Positions 1-4,481 of a DNA stretch of 5,586 bases are shown here, one piece after another; position 1 is the first letter of the stretch; each line of letters starts with the position of its first letter. The translations under genes were made by a program, and so were the position numbers. A model generated the notes under the pieces. The model saw only the letters and a list, made by a program, of their open reading frames with translations, was not told the DNA's origin and searched no databases. Source of the DNA: Prevotellaceae bacterium (GTDB taxonomy: Bacteria; Bacteroidota; Bacteroidia; Bacteroidales; Bacteroidaceae); contig CAJPLH010000130.1 in assembly GCA_905371275.1 (NCBI GenBank), forward strand, positions 1 through 5,586, given 5' to 3'.

Positions 1-7
1 TTGCCAT
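1..7 (-). CDS. start of next leftward gene (only 2 codons in window)
   Basis: Read on the minus strand, bases 7 to 1 are ATGGCAA, so an ATG stands 21 nt after the stop codon of the ATPase gene. Its leader (positions 8-33) nearly matches the leader of the gene starting at 4841: both contain AATAACCC, AAATAAAA and a CAACAATG-like end. That shared leader is the main reason to call a start here. In related phages a recombination or replication protein often follows such an ATPase, but nothing about this product can be read from two codons. Confidence 0.4.
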
Positions 8-33
8 TGTTGGTGATTTTATTTGGGGTTATT
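8..33 (-). promoter_or_regulatory. A-rich translation leader, copy 1
   Basis: The 26 bases before the ATG at 7 repeat, with a 5-nt insertion and one extra C, the leader found before the ATG at 4841 (4842-4862). The stop codon of the ATPase gene (29-31) lies inside it. A-rich leaders without a Shine-Dalgarno are typical of Bacteroidetes mRNAs; the specific resemblance between two leaders nearly 5 kb apart is the notable part. Confidence 0.4.
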
Positions 34-1972
34 GTTTGGGTTTGTCTTGCAAAGTGACTGCGAAATCTTCGTTTGTCACTCTCATCTCTATTGTCTGTGA
101 GGGAATGGGCAAAAGCTTGTTCACGCTCTCGGCATTGTCCACAAAGACAGGAGCTTGCACTTGGTAGTGTTGGCAAAGGGTTCGGATAATGTCTAACCCT
201 GCGTTCATTTGCGCTGCCGTGTTGAGGGTTGAGCCGTAAGCAACTCCGTTGATGGTGGCTTTGCACGTTTCCTTCGGTGTGCCGTCTAGCGTGTACTCAA
301 AGAGTGAAAATCTCACCTTCTCGAAGTGCTTGTTTACTTGGGTTTCCATAGCGCGTCCGAAAGCTCGGCTGTACTCGTTTCTGAGGTCTTCTTCGCGTTC
401 CACGTCTGCGAGTTTCTGATTGGCTTCTTTGAGTTGAGCGCGTAATTCCTTGATGCGTGCTTCGGCTTCGTTGATGGCTGCTTCTTTCGCCTTTGCCACG
501 TTGAGTTCGGCAATCTTCTGTTGGAGCTGCTCAATCTCTTGTTGTCGGCTCTCGTCTTCTTGACTTGGCGCGTCTTCGGGAATGCTGTCGAGTTCGAGTT
601 GTAGTGCTTTGAGTTGCCCGTCTTGGGCTGTTCGTTCTTGCAATCTCTCTTCTATTGGTTTGAGTGCTTTGCGCTGCGCTTTCATTGAGTTGAGCGTGAG
701 TGCTACTTGCGTGGCTTCCTCGGCTGCCATCTCACTGTTTTTGAGTTCCTCTTGTAGTCGCTCTCTTTGTTCCTTGACGGCCTTTCCCTTGCGTTGGTTT
801 TCTGCTAGTCGCTCTGCCTTGTGCTGGTTGAAGTTGGCTTGCATCTCCTCCATCTTGGCTTCGGCTTGGTCGGGTTCAAAGGCGCGTTTGCAACACGGAC
901 AATAAAGAGCGTTGGGGTCAATCTCAAAGGGTTCCGCCTGTATGGTCTTCCACTCCTCAATGAGGTTCTCACGCTGCGCTGCCATCGTCTTTAGTTTGTC
1001 CTCAATGAGTGTGCGCTGGCTGGCTACTTCTTGCAACTGCTTTAGCTGCTGCTCGCGCTGGTTGATTTCTCGGTCGAAAGCAATGGTTTCGTTGTTGTGC
1101 GCCTTGAGTTCTTCTTGTGTGATTGCTGCCATTCGGTTCTCAATGTCGATTTGGAGCTGTACGCGGTGCTTTGCGTTGTCGTTGGTGCTGATGCCCTTTT
1201 GTAGTTCGGTGAGCTTCTTGTTGCTCTCTGAAAGCGCAAACTCAATGCTGGTGTCTGCTGCATCTCGGGGGTCGAATGTCTTTTGGATTTCCTCAATGCG
1301 CGCTGGAATGGTGGTTGTGAGCTGTTGGCAATTCTTCTTTTTGGCTGCTAGCTCTGCGCGGTGCATATCGGGTGATTTCGTTCCGCACGCTGCGCAAATG
1401 GCATCTACGTCTTCGGGAGTGTGTTCCTTTTCGAGTTCAAAGCGAATGTCGTCGGGAGTGATGCTGACTAGTTTTGCTAGGATTTTGCGCTGGTCTTTTG
1501 CGTCTTGCTCGGGGAAGAATCGGGGGTTGGTGATGGCTCTGAATACTTCCTCGCTGCAAAGTGCGTCTACGTAGGCTTTATATTCTTTGGCCTTCTGTGG
1601 TGCTTCGTTGATGGTGAATTCTTCGGTGTGGCCTGCTAGGTAGGCTTCAGTCGTTCCGCGCTTCTTCTTCCAATCTTCCTTGAGGGTGCGTGTGAGTGTG
1701 ATTGTTTCTCCGTCCACGCTGATTGTGGCTTCCACTCGTGTGTCTAGGTGGTGACGCTCGTCGCCGTTGCTGTCTAGGGGTTTGACGTCAAACTTGCTGC
1801 GTCCTAGGTGGTCTTTACCAAAAAGTAACCAAGTGAAGGCATCAAAGATGGTGGTCTTTCCGCTGCCGTTCTTTCCGCGGATGATGACGTCTTGGCCGTT
1901 GAAGTGGTGGGTTTCGTTCTCCGCTCCTTTGAAATGCTGGAGGGTGATGCTGTTTAGGGTTATTCTTTTCAT
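29..1972 (-). CDS. Rad50/SbcC-like AAA family ATPase (SMC-type, phage)
   Basis: A 647-residue ATPase of the Rad50/SbcC/SMC class, predicted to work on DNA ends or intermediates during phage recombination or replication. The N-terminus has the Walker A motif GKNGSGKT at residues 33-40, followed by FTWLLFGKD (46-54), the usual context in AAA_23-type proteins. Long heptad-rich, Gln/Glu-rich stretches at about 205-345 and 365-530 predict an antiparallel coiled coil. Its apex is a compact zinc-hook-like CPCC (358-361), matching the CxxC hook of Rad50. The C-terminal lobe carries AAQMNAGLDIIRTL (586-599), where ABC ATPases keep their signature, and a Walker B-like PVFVDNAESV (608-617). Canonical LSGGQ and the hhhhDE form are absent; as I recall, that is usual for phage members. 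It is shorter than bacterial SbcC (about 1000 aa). It is last in a row of leftward genes, 30 nt after the 61-aa gene. No nuclease partner (SbcD/Mre11) lies in the window. Confidence 0.9.
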   Translation of the reverse strand: MKRITLNSITLQHFKGAENETHHFNGQDVIIRGKNGSGKTTIFDAFTWLLFGKDHLGRSKFDVKPLDSNGDERHHLDTRVEATISVDGETITLTRTLKEDWKKKRGTTEAYLAGHTEEFTINEAPQKAKEYKAYVDALCSEEVFRAITNPRFFPEQDAKDQRKILAKLVSITPDDIRFELEKEHTPEDVDAICAACGTKSPDMHRAELAAKKKNCQQLTTTIPARIEEIQKTFDPRDAADTSIEFALSESNKKLTELQKGISTNDNAKHRVQLQIDIENRMAAITQEELKAHNNETIAFDREINQREQQLKQLQEVASQRTLIEDKLKTMAAQRENLIEEWKTIQAEPFEIDPNALYCPCCKRAFEPDQAEAKMEEMQANFNQHKAERLAENQRKGKAVKEQRERLQEELKNSEMAAEEATQVALTLNSMKAQRKALKPIEERLQERTAQDGQLKALQLELDSIPEDAPSQEDESRQQEIEQLQQKIAELNVAKAKEAAINEAEARIKELRAQLKEANQKLADVEREEDLRNEYSRAFGRAMETQVNKHFEKVRFSLFEYTLDGTPKETCKATINGVAYGSTLNTAAQMNAGLDIIRTLCQHYQVQAPVFVDNAESVNKLLPIPSQTIEMRVTNEDFAVTLQDKPKQ

Positions 1973-2002
1973 TACGTTTGAATGTTTGTATGTGTGGGTT
2001 GT

Positions 2003-2188
2003 TTACTGCTCCTCAAGTAAGGGAGGGAAAATGTCGGGGTTTTCTTGCTGGACTTCCTTGTAGGCTTCTATCACGTGTTGAGTATAGAAAATATTGAAAA
2101 GCTCGATTAGAAAACCTTTCTGATGTTCAACGGGAACATTGAGGGCAAAGCAATAGGGGTCTATGTATGTCGTGATTTTTACCTGCAT
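2003..2188 (-). CDS. uncharacterised small protein, 61 aa
   Basis: I do not recognise this gene. It reads MQVKITTYIDPYCF at the start and ends acidic and proline-containing (NPDIFPPLLEEQ). The middle (about residues 22-45) is rich in Leu, Ile, Phe and Tyr and could be one amphipathic helix; no signal peptide, cysteine cluster or clear membrane segment is visible. It starts 12 nt after the stop of the 54-aa gene and ends 30 nt before the ATPase, so it is probably co-translated from the same leftward mRNA. The single ATG is the only reasonable start. Being small and just upstream of the ATPase it could be an accessory factor for it, but that is position-based guesswork. Confidence 0.65.
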   Translation of the reverse strand: MQVKITTYIDPYCFALNVPVEHQKGFLIELFNIFYTQHVIEAYKEVQQENPDIFPPLLEEQ

Positions 2189-2200
2189 CTGCTTAGTGCT

Positions 2201-2365
2201 TTAGTTGTTCGGTATTTCCGAATTGCTGAATGCTTGTAGTAGTGCTTGTTGTAGTGCCTTCTCTATCTCCTCGGGGCTTTTCTTTAGCCTCATCGAGATT
2301 CGCCAGAGAAGGGTGTTGTATTCGCTTTTGAGCTTTAGGAGTGCTGCGAGTTCTTGAGCTGTCAC
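2201..2365 (-). CDS. uncharacterised small helical protein, 54 aa, GTG start
   Basis: An open frame runs further upstream (to 2533), but that part overlaps the 88-aa gene and has low-complexity, Arg/Pro-rich composition. I place the start at the GTG at 2365. This GTG overlaps the TAG stop of the upstream gene by one base (TAGTG), a typical translational-coupling junction. The product from there reads VTAQELAALLKLKSEYN and then WRISMRLKKSPEEIEKALQQ, predicting two or three amphipathic helices with no membrane segment. I do not recognise a family. The upstream extension looks like a frame shadow, so the annotated start matters: a longer 110-aa call would be mostly spurious. Confidence 0.6.
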   Translation of the reverse strand: MTAQELAALLKLKSEYNTLLWRISMRLKKSPEEIEKALQQALLQAFSNSEIPNN

Positions 2366-2631
2366 TATATGGAGGTTGAATTGCCTAGGCACTGCACTGT
2401 ATCGGGGTCGTAGAATGTTTTCCCTTTGAACACCCAATCGTAGACAGCCTTGTGGTGCTTCTTTGTCTTGAGTGCTTGCACTGCTGCATATAGGCGGTCG
2501 TCTCGTTCTTCCTCGGGGGCTTCTATCACCCATTGGTAGGCCTGCTCCAAATAGAGAAAGCCTAAGTTTTCGCTTTGCTCGATTAGTGCCTTTCTAATCT
2601 CAATTACGCTTTGTAGGTCTTTTGGCTTCAT
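2365..2631 (-). CDS. uncharacterised protein, 88 aa
   Basis: An 88-residue protein starting MKPKDLQSVIEIRKALI. The frame is open upstream to 2733, but those 34 extra codons overlap the HTH gene ending at 2645 and read like a shadow (Pro, Arg and Thr rich). The ATG at 2631, 13 nt after that gene's stop, is the natural start. The sequence is helix-prone and charged (EAPEEERDDRLYAAVQALK at about 46-64, then a basic KTKKHHK), ending with an aromatic section WVFKGKTFYDPDTVQ. No catalytic motif or membrane segment is visible and I do not recognise the family. Its stop overlaps the GTG start of the next gene by one base, implying coupled translation. Confidence 0.65.
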   Translation of the reverse strand: MKPKDLQSVIEIRKALIEQSENLGFLYLEQAYQWVIEAPEEERDDRLYAAVQALKTKKHHKAVYDWVFKGKTFYDPDTVQCLGNSTSI

Positions 2632-2644
2632 TGTGGTTGTTTGT

Positions 2645-2854
2645 TTACTTGAGATATACCCCTTGTAGATGGTTGAGGGCGTATTCTCGAACTTTCTTGG
2701 CGCGTGCTTGGCTCTCGGGGGTGAGGGCTGCACCGCTCAAGTATTTTATAATCGTGTTTTTTGCGTATCCAAAGTGTCTTATCAACTGTACCCCCTTCCC
2801 TGTGGGTAATAGGATTTGAACACTTGGTAGCGTGTCTTTTTTCTTTATGTTCAT
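2645..2854 (-). CDS. small helix-turn-helix DNA-binding protein, 69 aa
   Basis: The 69-residue product is basic. Residues about 22-41 (VQLIRHFGYAKNTIIKYLSG) read as a helix-turn-helix: a helix, a turn at GYAK, and a recognition helix NTIIKYLSG. The next helix, ESQARAKKVREYAL (47-60), follows the pattern of LacI-type and XRE-type headpieces, where a similar SxLSGK...A.KIR..A order is common in small Bacteroidetes phage proteins. There is no ligand-binding or dimerisation domain, so it resembles a Cro-like or accessory regulator. It starts 16 nt downstream (in its own direction) of the first tRNA-like element and ends 13 nt before the 88-aa gene. Its DNA target is unknown; the inverted repeats at 4948-4986 are the obvious candidate in the window. 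Confidence 0.7.
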   Translation of the reverse strand: MNIKKKDTLPSVQILLPTGKGVQLIRHFGYAKNTIIKYLSGAALTPESQARAKKVREYALNHLQGVYLK

Positions 2855-2870
2855 TGTCTTATTGAGTTAG

Positions 2871-2967
2871 TGGCAAAGGCGGAATCGAACCGCCACTCGA
2901 ACATAAACAATTCAAATATCAAGAACAACAACTTAATCTTACTCTTGAGTGCGAACCTGCTTTGCCG
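2871..2967 (-). ncRNA. tRNA-like element 1 (T-arm and acceptor stem, no anticodon arm)
   Basis: About 97 nt. The 3' part is a perfect T-arm, GGCGG TTCGATT CCGCC (2894-2878), followed at once by TTTGCCA. The 5' end CGGCAAA (2967-2961) pairs with it over six bases, leaving a C1-A72 mismatch at the end. Next comes a reduced D region GCAGGTTCGC, containing GG. Then a short stem of ACTC against GAGT (2950-2947 with 2898-2895), extendable by AA/TT past a bulge, joins directly to the T-arm. The enclosed loop of about 45 nt is AT-rich, with a possible inner stem TCAAGA/TCTTGA. No 5-bp stem with a 7-nt anticodon loop can be drawn, so this is not an ordinary tRNA. The plan resembles the tRNA-like domain of tmRNA. 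It could also be a decayed tRNA. Its 22-nt 5' segment (2949-2970) recurs with one mismatch in element 2. Confidence 0.5.
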
Positions 2968-2969
2968 TG

Positions 2970-3001
2970 TCTCTCATCCTGCATCGCTGCTGTATGAGAG
3001 A
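2970..3001 (-). repeat. stem-loop just 5' of tRNA-like element 1
   Basis: TCTCTCAT (2970-2977) and ATGAGAGA (2994-3001) form a perfect 8-bp outer stem. Inside it, GCA/TGC closes a TCGC tetraloop across a small internal loop. It sits 2 nt before the acceptor-like 5' strand of element 1. A hairpin with the same plan but different sequence precedes element 2, suggesting that it belongs to the unit rather than being a random palindrome. Confidence 0.55.
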
Positions 3002-3029
3002 AGGAGGTTTATATGGGAATAAAACCTAG

Positions 3030-3131
3030 TGACAAAAACGGAATCGAACCGTTACACTCTCCATTAAAATTCAATACGTAATGTTCAATGGATACTATCC
3101 TCGGGAGAGAGTGTGCAAACCTGCTTTGCCG
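3030..3131 (-). ncRNA. tRNA-like element 2 (T-arm, acceptor stem, 8-bp extension stem)
   Basis: About 102 nt, a paralogue of element 1. The T-arm is AACGG TTCGATT CCGTT (3053-3037); compared with element 1, two of the five stem pairs have changed on both sides, which keeps the pairing. The 3' end TTTGTCA pairs with CGGCAAA (3131-3125) through six pairs, one of them a G-U at the 3-70 position, with the same terminal C-A mismatch. The D region GCAGGTTTGC leads into an 8-bp stem ACACTCTC/GAGAGTGT (3114-3107 with 3061-3054) that abuts the T-arm where an anticodon arm and variable loop would lie. The roughly 45-nt apical part contains hairpin-forming GGATA/TATCC-type bases. No anticodon loop is visible. 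Base-pair changes relative to element 1 support an RNA function over a chance match. Confidence 0.55.
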
Positions 3132-3135
3132 TGTT

Positions 3136-3165
3136 CCTACGTAGCGCATCTCTGCGTGACGTAGG
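3136..3165 (-). repeat. stem-loop just 5' of tRNA-like element 2
   Basis: CCTACGT (3136-3142) and ACGTAGG (3159-3165) pair perfectly over 7 bp. Inside, CGCA/TGCG closes a TCTC tetraloop across an AG/TG internal loop. It stands 4 nt before the acceptor-like strand of element 2. Its shape matches the hairpin at 2970-3001 although the stem sequence differs, again suggesting conserved structure. Confidence 0.6.
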
Positions 3166-3234
3166 TGAGTAACCTAATTCCAACTGCGGTTGTTTCACAA
3201 CTTGCGCGCGTTGTTCGATAATGAAAAATCTAAT

Positions 3235-3251
3235 ACAAAGAAAAACTTTGT
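3235..3251 (-). terminator. short hairpin directly 3' of tRNA-like element 3, possible weak terminator or processing site
   Basis: On the minus strand ACAAAG, TTTTT and CTTTGT form a perfect 6-bp hairpin starting at the discriminator position of element 3. ATTAGATTTTT follows, which is T-rich but interrupted. The stem is A-T heavy, so termination would be weak. A role in separating element 3 from element 2 is equally possible. Confidence 0.3.
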
Positions 3252-3377
3252 GGTCGTGGGCGGAATCGAACCGCCGTAAGTCTCTCAGTAACTGTACTCT
3301 TTTTGAATCTGATGTATGCGACTGCATCGCACTCTTTGATGCTTTAACCACGACAACCGCTGCTGCCGTTCACGACC
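3251..3377 (-). ncRNA. tRNA-like element 3 (7-bp acceptor stem, D-arm-like, T-arm, large insert)
   Basis: About 127 nt. The T-arm GGCGG TTCGATT CCGCC (3275-3259) is followed by CACGACC and then A at the discriminator position. GGTCGTG at 3377-3371 pairs with CACGACC over all seven bases. Next comes a plausible D-arm, CGGC AGCAGCGGTT GTCG, with A14-like A and a GG pair in the loop. Between this and the T-arm lie about 75 nt, far more than an anticodon arm plus variable loop. That insert contains the perfect hairpin TGCGA/TCGCA (3317-3331). A second copy of the acceptor strand (CACGAC on the plus strand at 3349-3354) could pair with the same 3' strand, giving a shorter 104-nt alternative. The element begins 13 nt after the stop of the winged-HTH gene. 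It may be a divergent member of the family of elements 1 and 2 or a tRNA with an insertion. Confidence 0.5.
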
Positions 3378-3390
3378 TTGTGTGGGGTTG

Positions 3391-3732
3391 TCATCCCACC
3401 TTTGTTCTTTGCTTCTTTGTTTCTTGGTAGGCTTCGAAAGCCCCTGGTGAGTTTACCGACCTCTGAACGCCTTCTGCTGCTATGGCTGCTGAAATCTCTG
3501 TTACCGAATATCTCACGCTGTTGTTGGCGTGTGGTCCTGTGCGCTGGGGGTGCAATAGTCCGTTATCTCTCCACCGCTGCACATTGACTTGTCCAAATCG
3601 TCTGTAGGCTTCCGACTGAGAGATGAGGTCGCGCGCTGGATACCTTTGCTTGTCGGCTATGTGTATTCCGATGGCGATTGCATCACTCATCATGTCGCGA
3701 AGTTCTTTTGTCGTTACCATGTGGTATGCCAT
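3391..3732 (-). CDS. excisionase/MerR-like winged-HTH protein, 113 aa
   Basis: A 113-residue protein, probably DNA-binding. Residues about 37-60 (ISQSEAYRRFGQVNVQRW and following NGLL) have the helix-turn-helix pattern of excisionase and MerR-like folds: S.SEAYR.FG, a turn, and a recognition helix ending in NGLL. A wing-like basic segment HPQRTG follows, then SVRYSVTEISAAIAA (72-86), matching the RYS..EL..A ending typical of this class in Bacteroidetes mobile elements. The N-terminal 35 residues are helical. I start at the ATG at 3732, one base after the stop of the membrane-protein gene; a second ATG four codons later (3720) is possible. Candidate roles are recombination directionality factor or early regulator; no integrase is present to choose between them. 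Confidence 0.7.
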   Translation of the reverse strand: MAYHMVTTKELRDMMSDAIAIGIHIADKQRYPARDLISQSEAYRRFGQVNVQRWRDNGLLHPQRTGPHANNSVRYSVTEISAAIAAEGVQRSVNSPGAFEAYQETKKQRTKVG

Positions 3733-3733
3733 C

Positions 3734-3979
3734 TTATTTGTCCTCCTTTTCTTCTTCTTCGATTTGTCTGTAAATCTCGATTGTTGCTGGTGTGTTTGCT
3801 AGCAAAGCAACGACTAGCGAGATGTAGATATAGCCTTTTTCTTGGGTTCTTGCTCCGATACCGAGTAAAACGAAACAGAATATCGCACCAAAAACAAAAG
3901 TTAGTATTGAGAGATTAGTCACCTTAAAGCCAGTGATTTCTTGAAACGTCTTATTGATTGCGTGTGGATTGAACTTCAT
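3734..3979 (-). CDS. small two-helix inner-membrane protein, 81 aa
   Basis: The product has a short N-terminal section and then two hydrophobic segments: about 23-43 (LSILTFVFGAIFCFVLLGIG) and about 50-66 (YIYISLVVALLANTPAT). They are joined by a short polar ARTQEKG turn, and an acidic, charged tail EEEEKEDK follows. That predicts a helical hairpin in the inner membrane with both ends on the same side. No family is recognised. In the immunity region of temperate phages, small membrane proteins of this type may serve superinfection exclusion or modulate lysis; here that is only a guess from size and place. The gene starts about 71 nt after the 109-aa gene's stop and ends one base before the winged-HTH start. 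Confidence 0.65.
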   Translation of the reverse strand: MKFNPHAINKTFQEITGFKVTNLSILTFVFGAIFCFVLLGIGARTQEKGYIYISLVVALLANTPATIEIYRQIEEEEKEDK

Positions 3980-4010
3980 TGTGTGTGGTGTTTGATGGGT
4001 TAAAGATTGA

Positions 4011-4039
4011 GGGGCGGGGGCACCTCCCTTCGTTGTCCC
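4011..4039 (-). repeat. GC-rich intergenic repeat, copy A
   Basis: The spacer between the 109-aa and 81-aa genes holds a GC-rich block. Aligned with 4403-4437 it shares GGGGCGG, then ACCTCCCT, then CG.TG.CC on the plus strand, with a short internal gap. Each copy sits in the spacer ahead of a leftward gene, and each lies just after a TTGTTG-containing stretch near the upstream stop. The long stem of copy B is not maintained in copy A, so the shared feature is sequence, not structure. Confidence 0.4.
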
Positions 4040-4050
4040 TTGGGTTGTTG

Positions 4051-4380
4051 TTATTCTATGAGTTTGCGATACTCTGCGTGTGCGTCGAGAAGTATCTTAG
4101 CTAGTCGATTATATAGTTTGCGCAAATCTTCTTCTTGGTCTTGTACTAGCTCAATGAGATGCGGAAATTTCTCCACCGTTCGCACTGCTGCTTTGATTCG
4201 TTCTGCGCTTTCGTAGATTTCGGAAGCGTACGTGATATTTACTTGGTCACCTGGTTTCGCTTTATCAACTAGGCAAGTGTAAATGTATGTTTGAGTAGAT
4301 AGCCTGCGAAGTAGCTCGAGGACTTCTGCGACTTCTCTGCGCAAACTGAGCGCGGTATACTTTGATTCTTCTTGTTTCAT
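4051..4380 (-). CDS. uncharacterised helical protein, 109 aa
   Basis: A charged, largely helical protein starting MKQEESKYTALSLRREVAEV. Two heptad-rich segments (about 12-28 and 55-108, the latter including EEDLRKLYNRLAKILLDAHA) suggest a coiled-coil or helical bundle, separated by KPGDQVNITYASEIY. There is no signal peptide, membrane helix, Cys cluster or HTH that I can defend. No family is recognised. The ATG at 4380 is preceded by an A-rich leader after the GC-rich stem-loop at 4403-4436. The first residues (MKQ then E) resemble the start of the upstream 119-aa protein, but the rest does not align, so I do not call them paralogues. Confidence 0.6.
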   Translation of the reverse strand: MKQEESKYTALSLRREVAEVLELLRRLSTQTYIYTCLVDKAKPGDQVNITYASEIYESAERIKAAVRTVEKFPHLIELVQDQEEDLRKLYNRLAKILLDAHAEYRKLIE

Positions 4381-4402
4381 TGCGTTTGCTGATTTGAAAT
4401 AT

Positions 4403-4437
4403 GGGGCGGAGGGGTTGTCACCTCCCTCCGCTGCCCT
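4403..4437 (-). repeat. GC-rich intergenic repeat, copy B, with strong stem-loop
   Basis: This is the second copy of the spacer motif at 4011-4039. Here GCGGAGGG (4406-4413) and CCCTCCGC (4424-4431) form a perfect 8-bp stem with a 10-nt loop, extended by GGG/CCC beyond a 2-nt bulge. It lies between the 119-aa gene's stop and the 109-aa gene's start. No T-tract follows on the minus strand, so it is not a standard terminator. A role in mRNA stability or processing between cistrons fits the position. Confidence 0.5.
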
Positions 4438-4481
4438 CTGATTGTTGGTGTTATCCGTGGCTGCGCCTTCTTGATATTGGG

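Larger units (their letters stand above)
2855..3390 (-). other. 536-nt protein-free stretch holding three tRNA-like elements
   Basis: No convincing protein gene lies here. The minus strand contains three T-arm sequences with the loop TTCGATT and perfect 5-bp stems, at 2878-2894, 3037-3053 and 3259-3275. Each is closed by an acceptor-like stem, and self-complementary hairpins sit between them. Frames crossing the region translate the T-arms as WAESNRR or RRFDSAHDH, a familiar artefact of reading through tRNA genes. Transcription is probably leftward with the flanking genes, since no Bacteroidetes-type promoter was seen inside. Confidence 0.6.

Noticed and set aside
582..1574. Two long plus-strand open frames (107 and 220 aa) opposite the ATPase gene
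   Set aside because: They are Ser/Cys/Leu-rich shadows of the coiled-coil coding sequence, which has clear family motifs on the other strand.
2366..2533. N-terminal extension giving a 110-aa protein instead of 54 aa
   Set aside because: The extra part overlaps the 88-aa gene in another frame and is Arg/Pro-rich low-quality sequence; the GTG overlapping the TAG stop is a better start.
2632..2733. N-terminal extension giving a 122-aa protein instead of 88 aa
   Set aside because: It overlaps the 3' end of the HTH gene and reads as a shadow; the ATG at 2631 follows that gene's stop directly.
3309..3338. tRNA-Cys reading of element 3 (stem around loop ATGCAGT, anticodon GCA with U33)
   Set aside because: A 5-bp stem with a G-U closing pair and correct U33 can be drawn, but it lies about 17 nt too far from the D-arm and leaves about 40 nt before the T-arm, so a normal tRNA fold is not possible.
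3085..3351. Minus-strand 88-aa frame across elements 2 and 3
   Set aside because: It translates the T-arm as RRFDSAHDH, crosses two structured RNA elements and shows no protein-like domain.
2871..3377. CRISPR array
   Set aside because: Similar blocks recur three times, but they are irregularly spaced (about 160 and 220 nt), internally paired T-arms and acceptor stems, not direct repeats with unique spacers.
3221..3430. Plus-strand 69-aa frame reading WSWAESNRR
   Set aside because: AESNRR is the translation of a tRNA T-arm (CGGAATCGAACC), a known false-gene signature; it supports the tRNA-like element instead.
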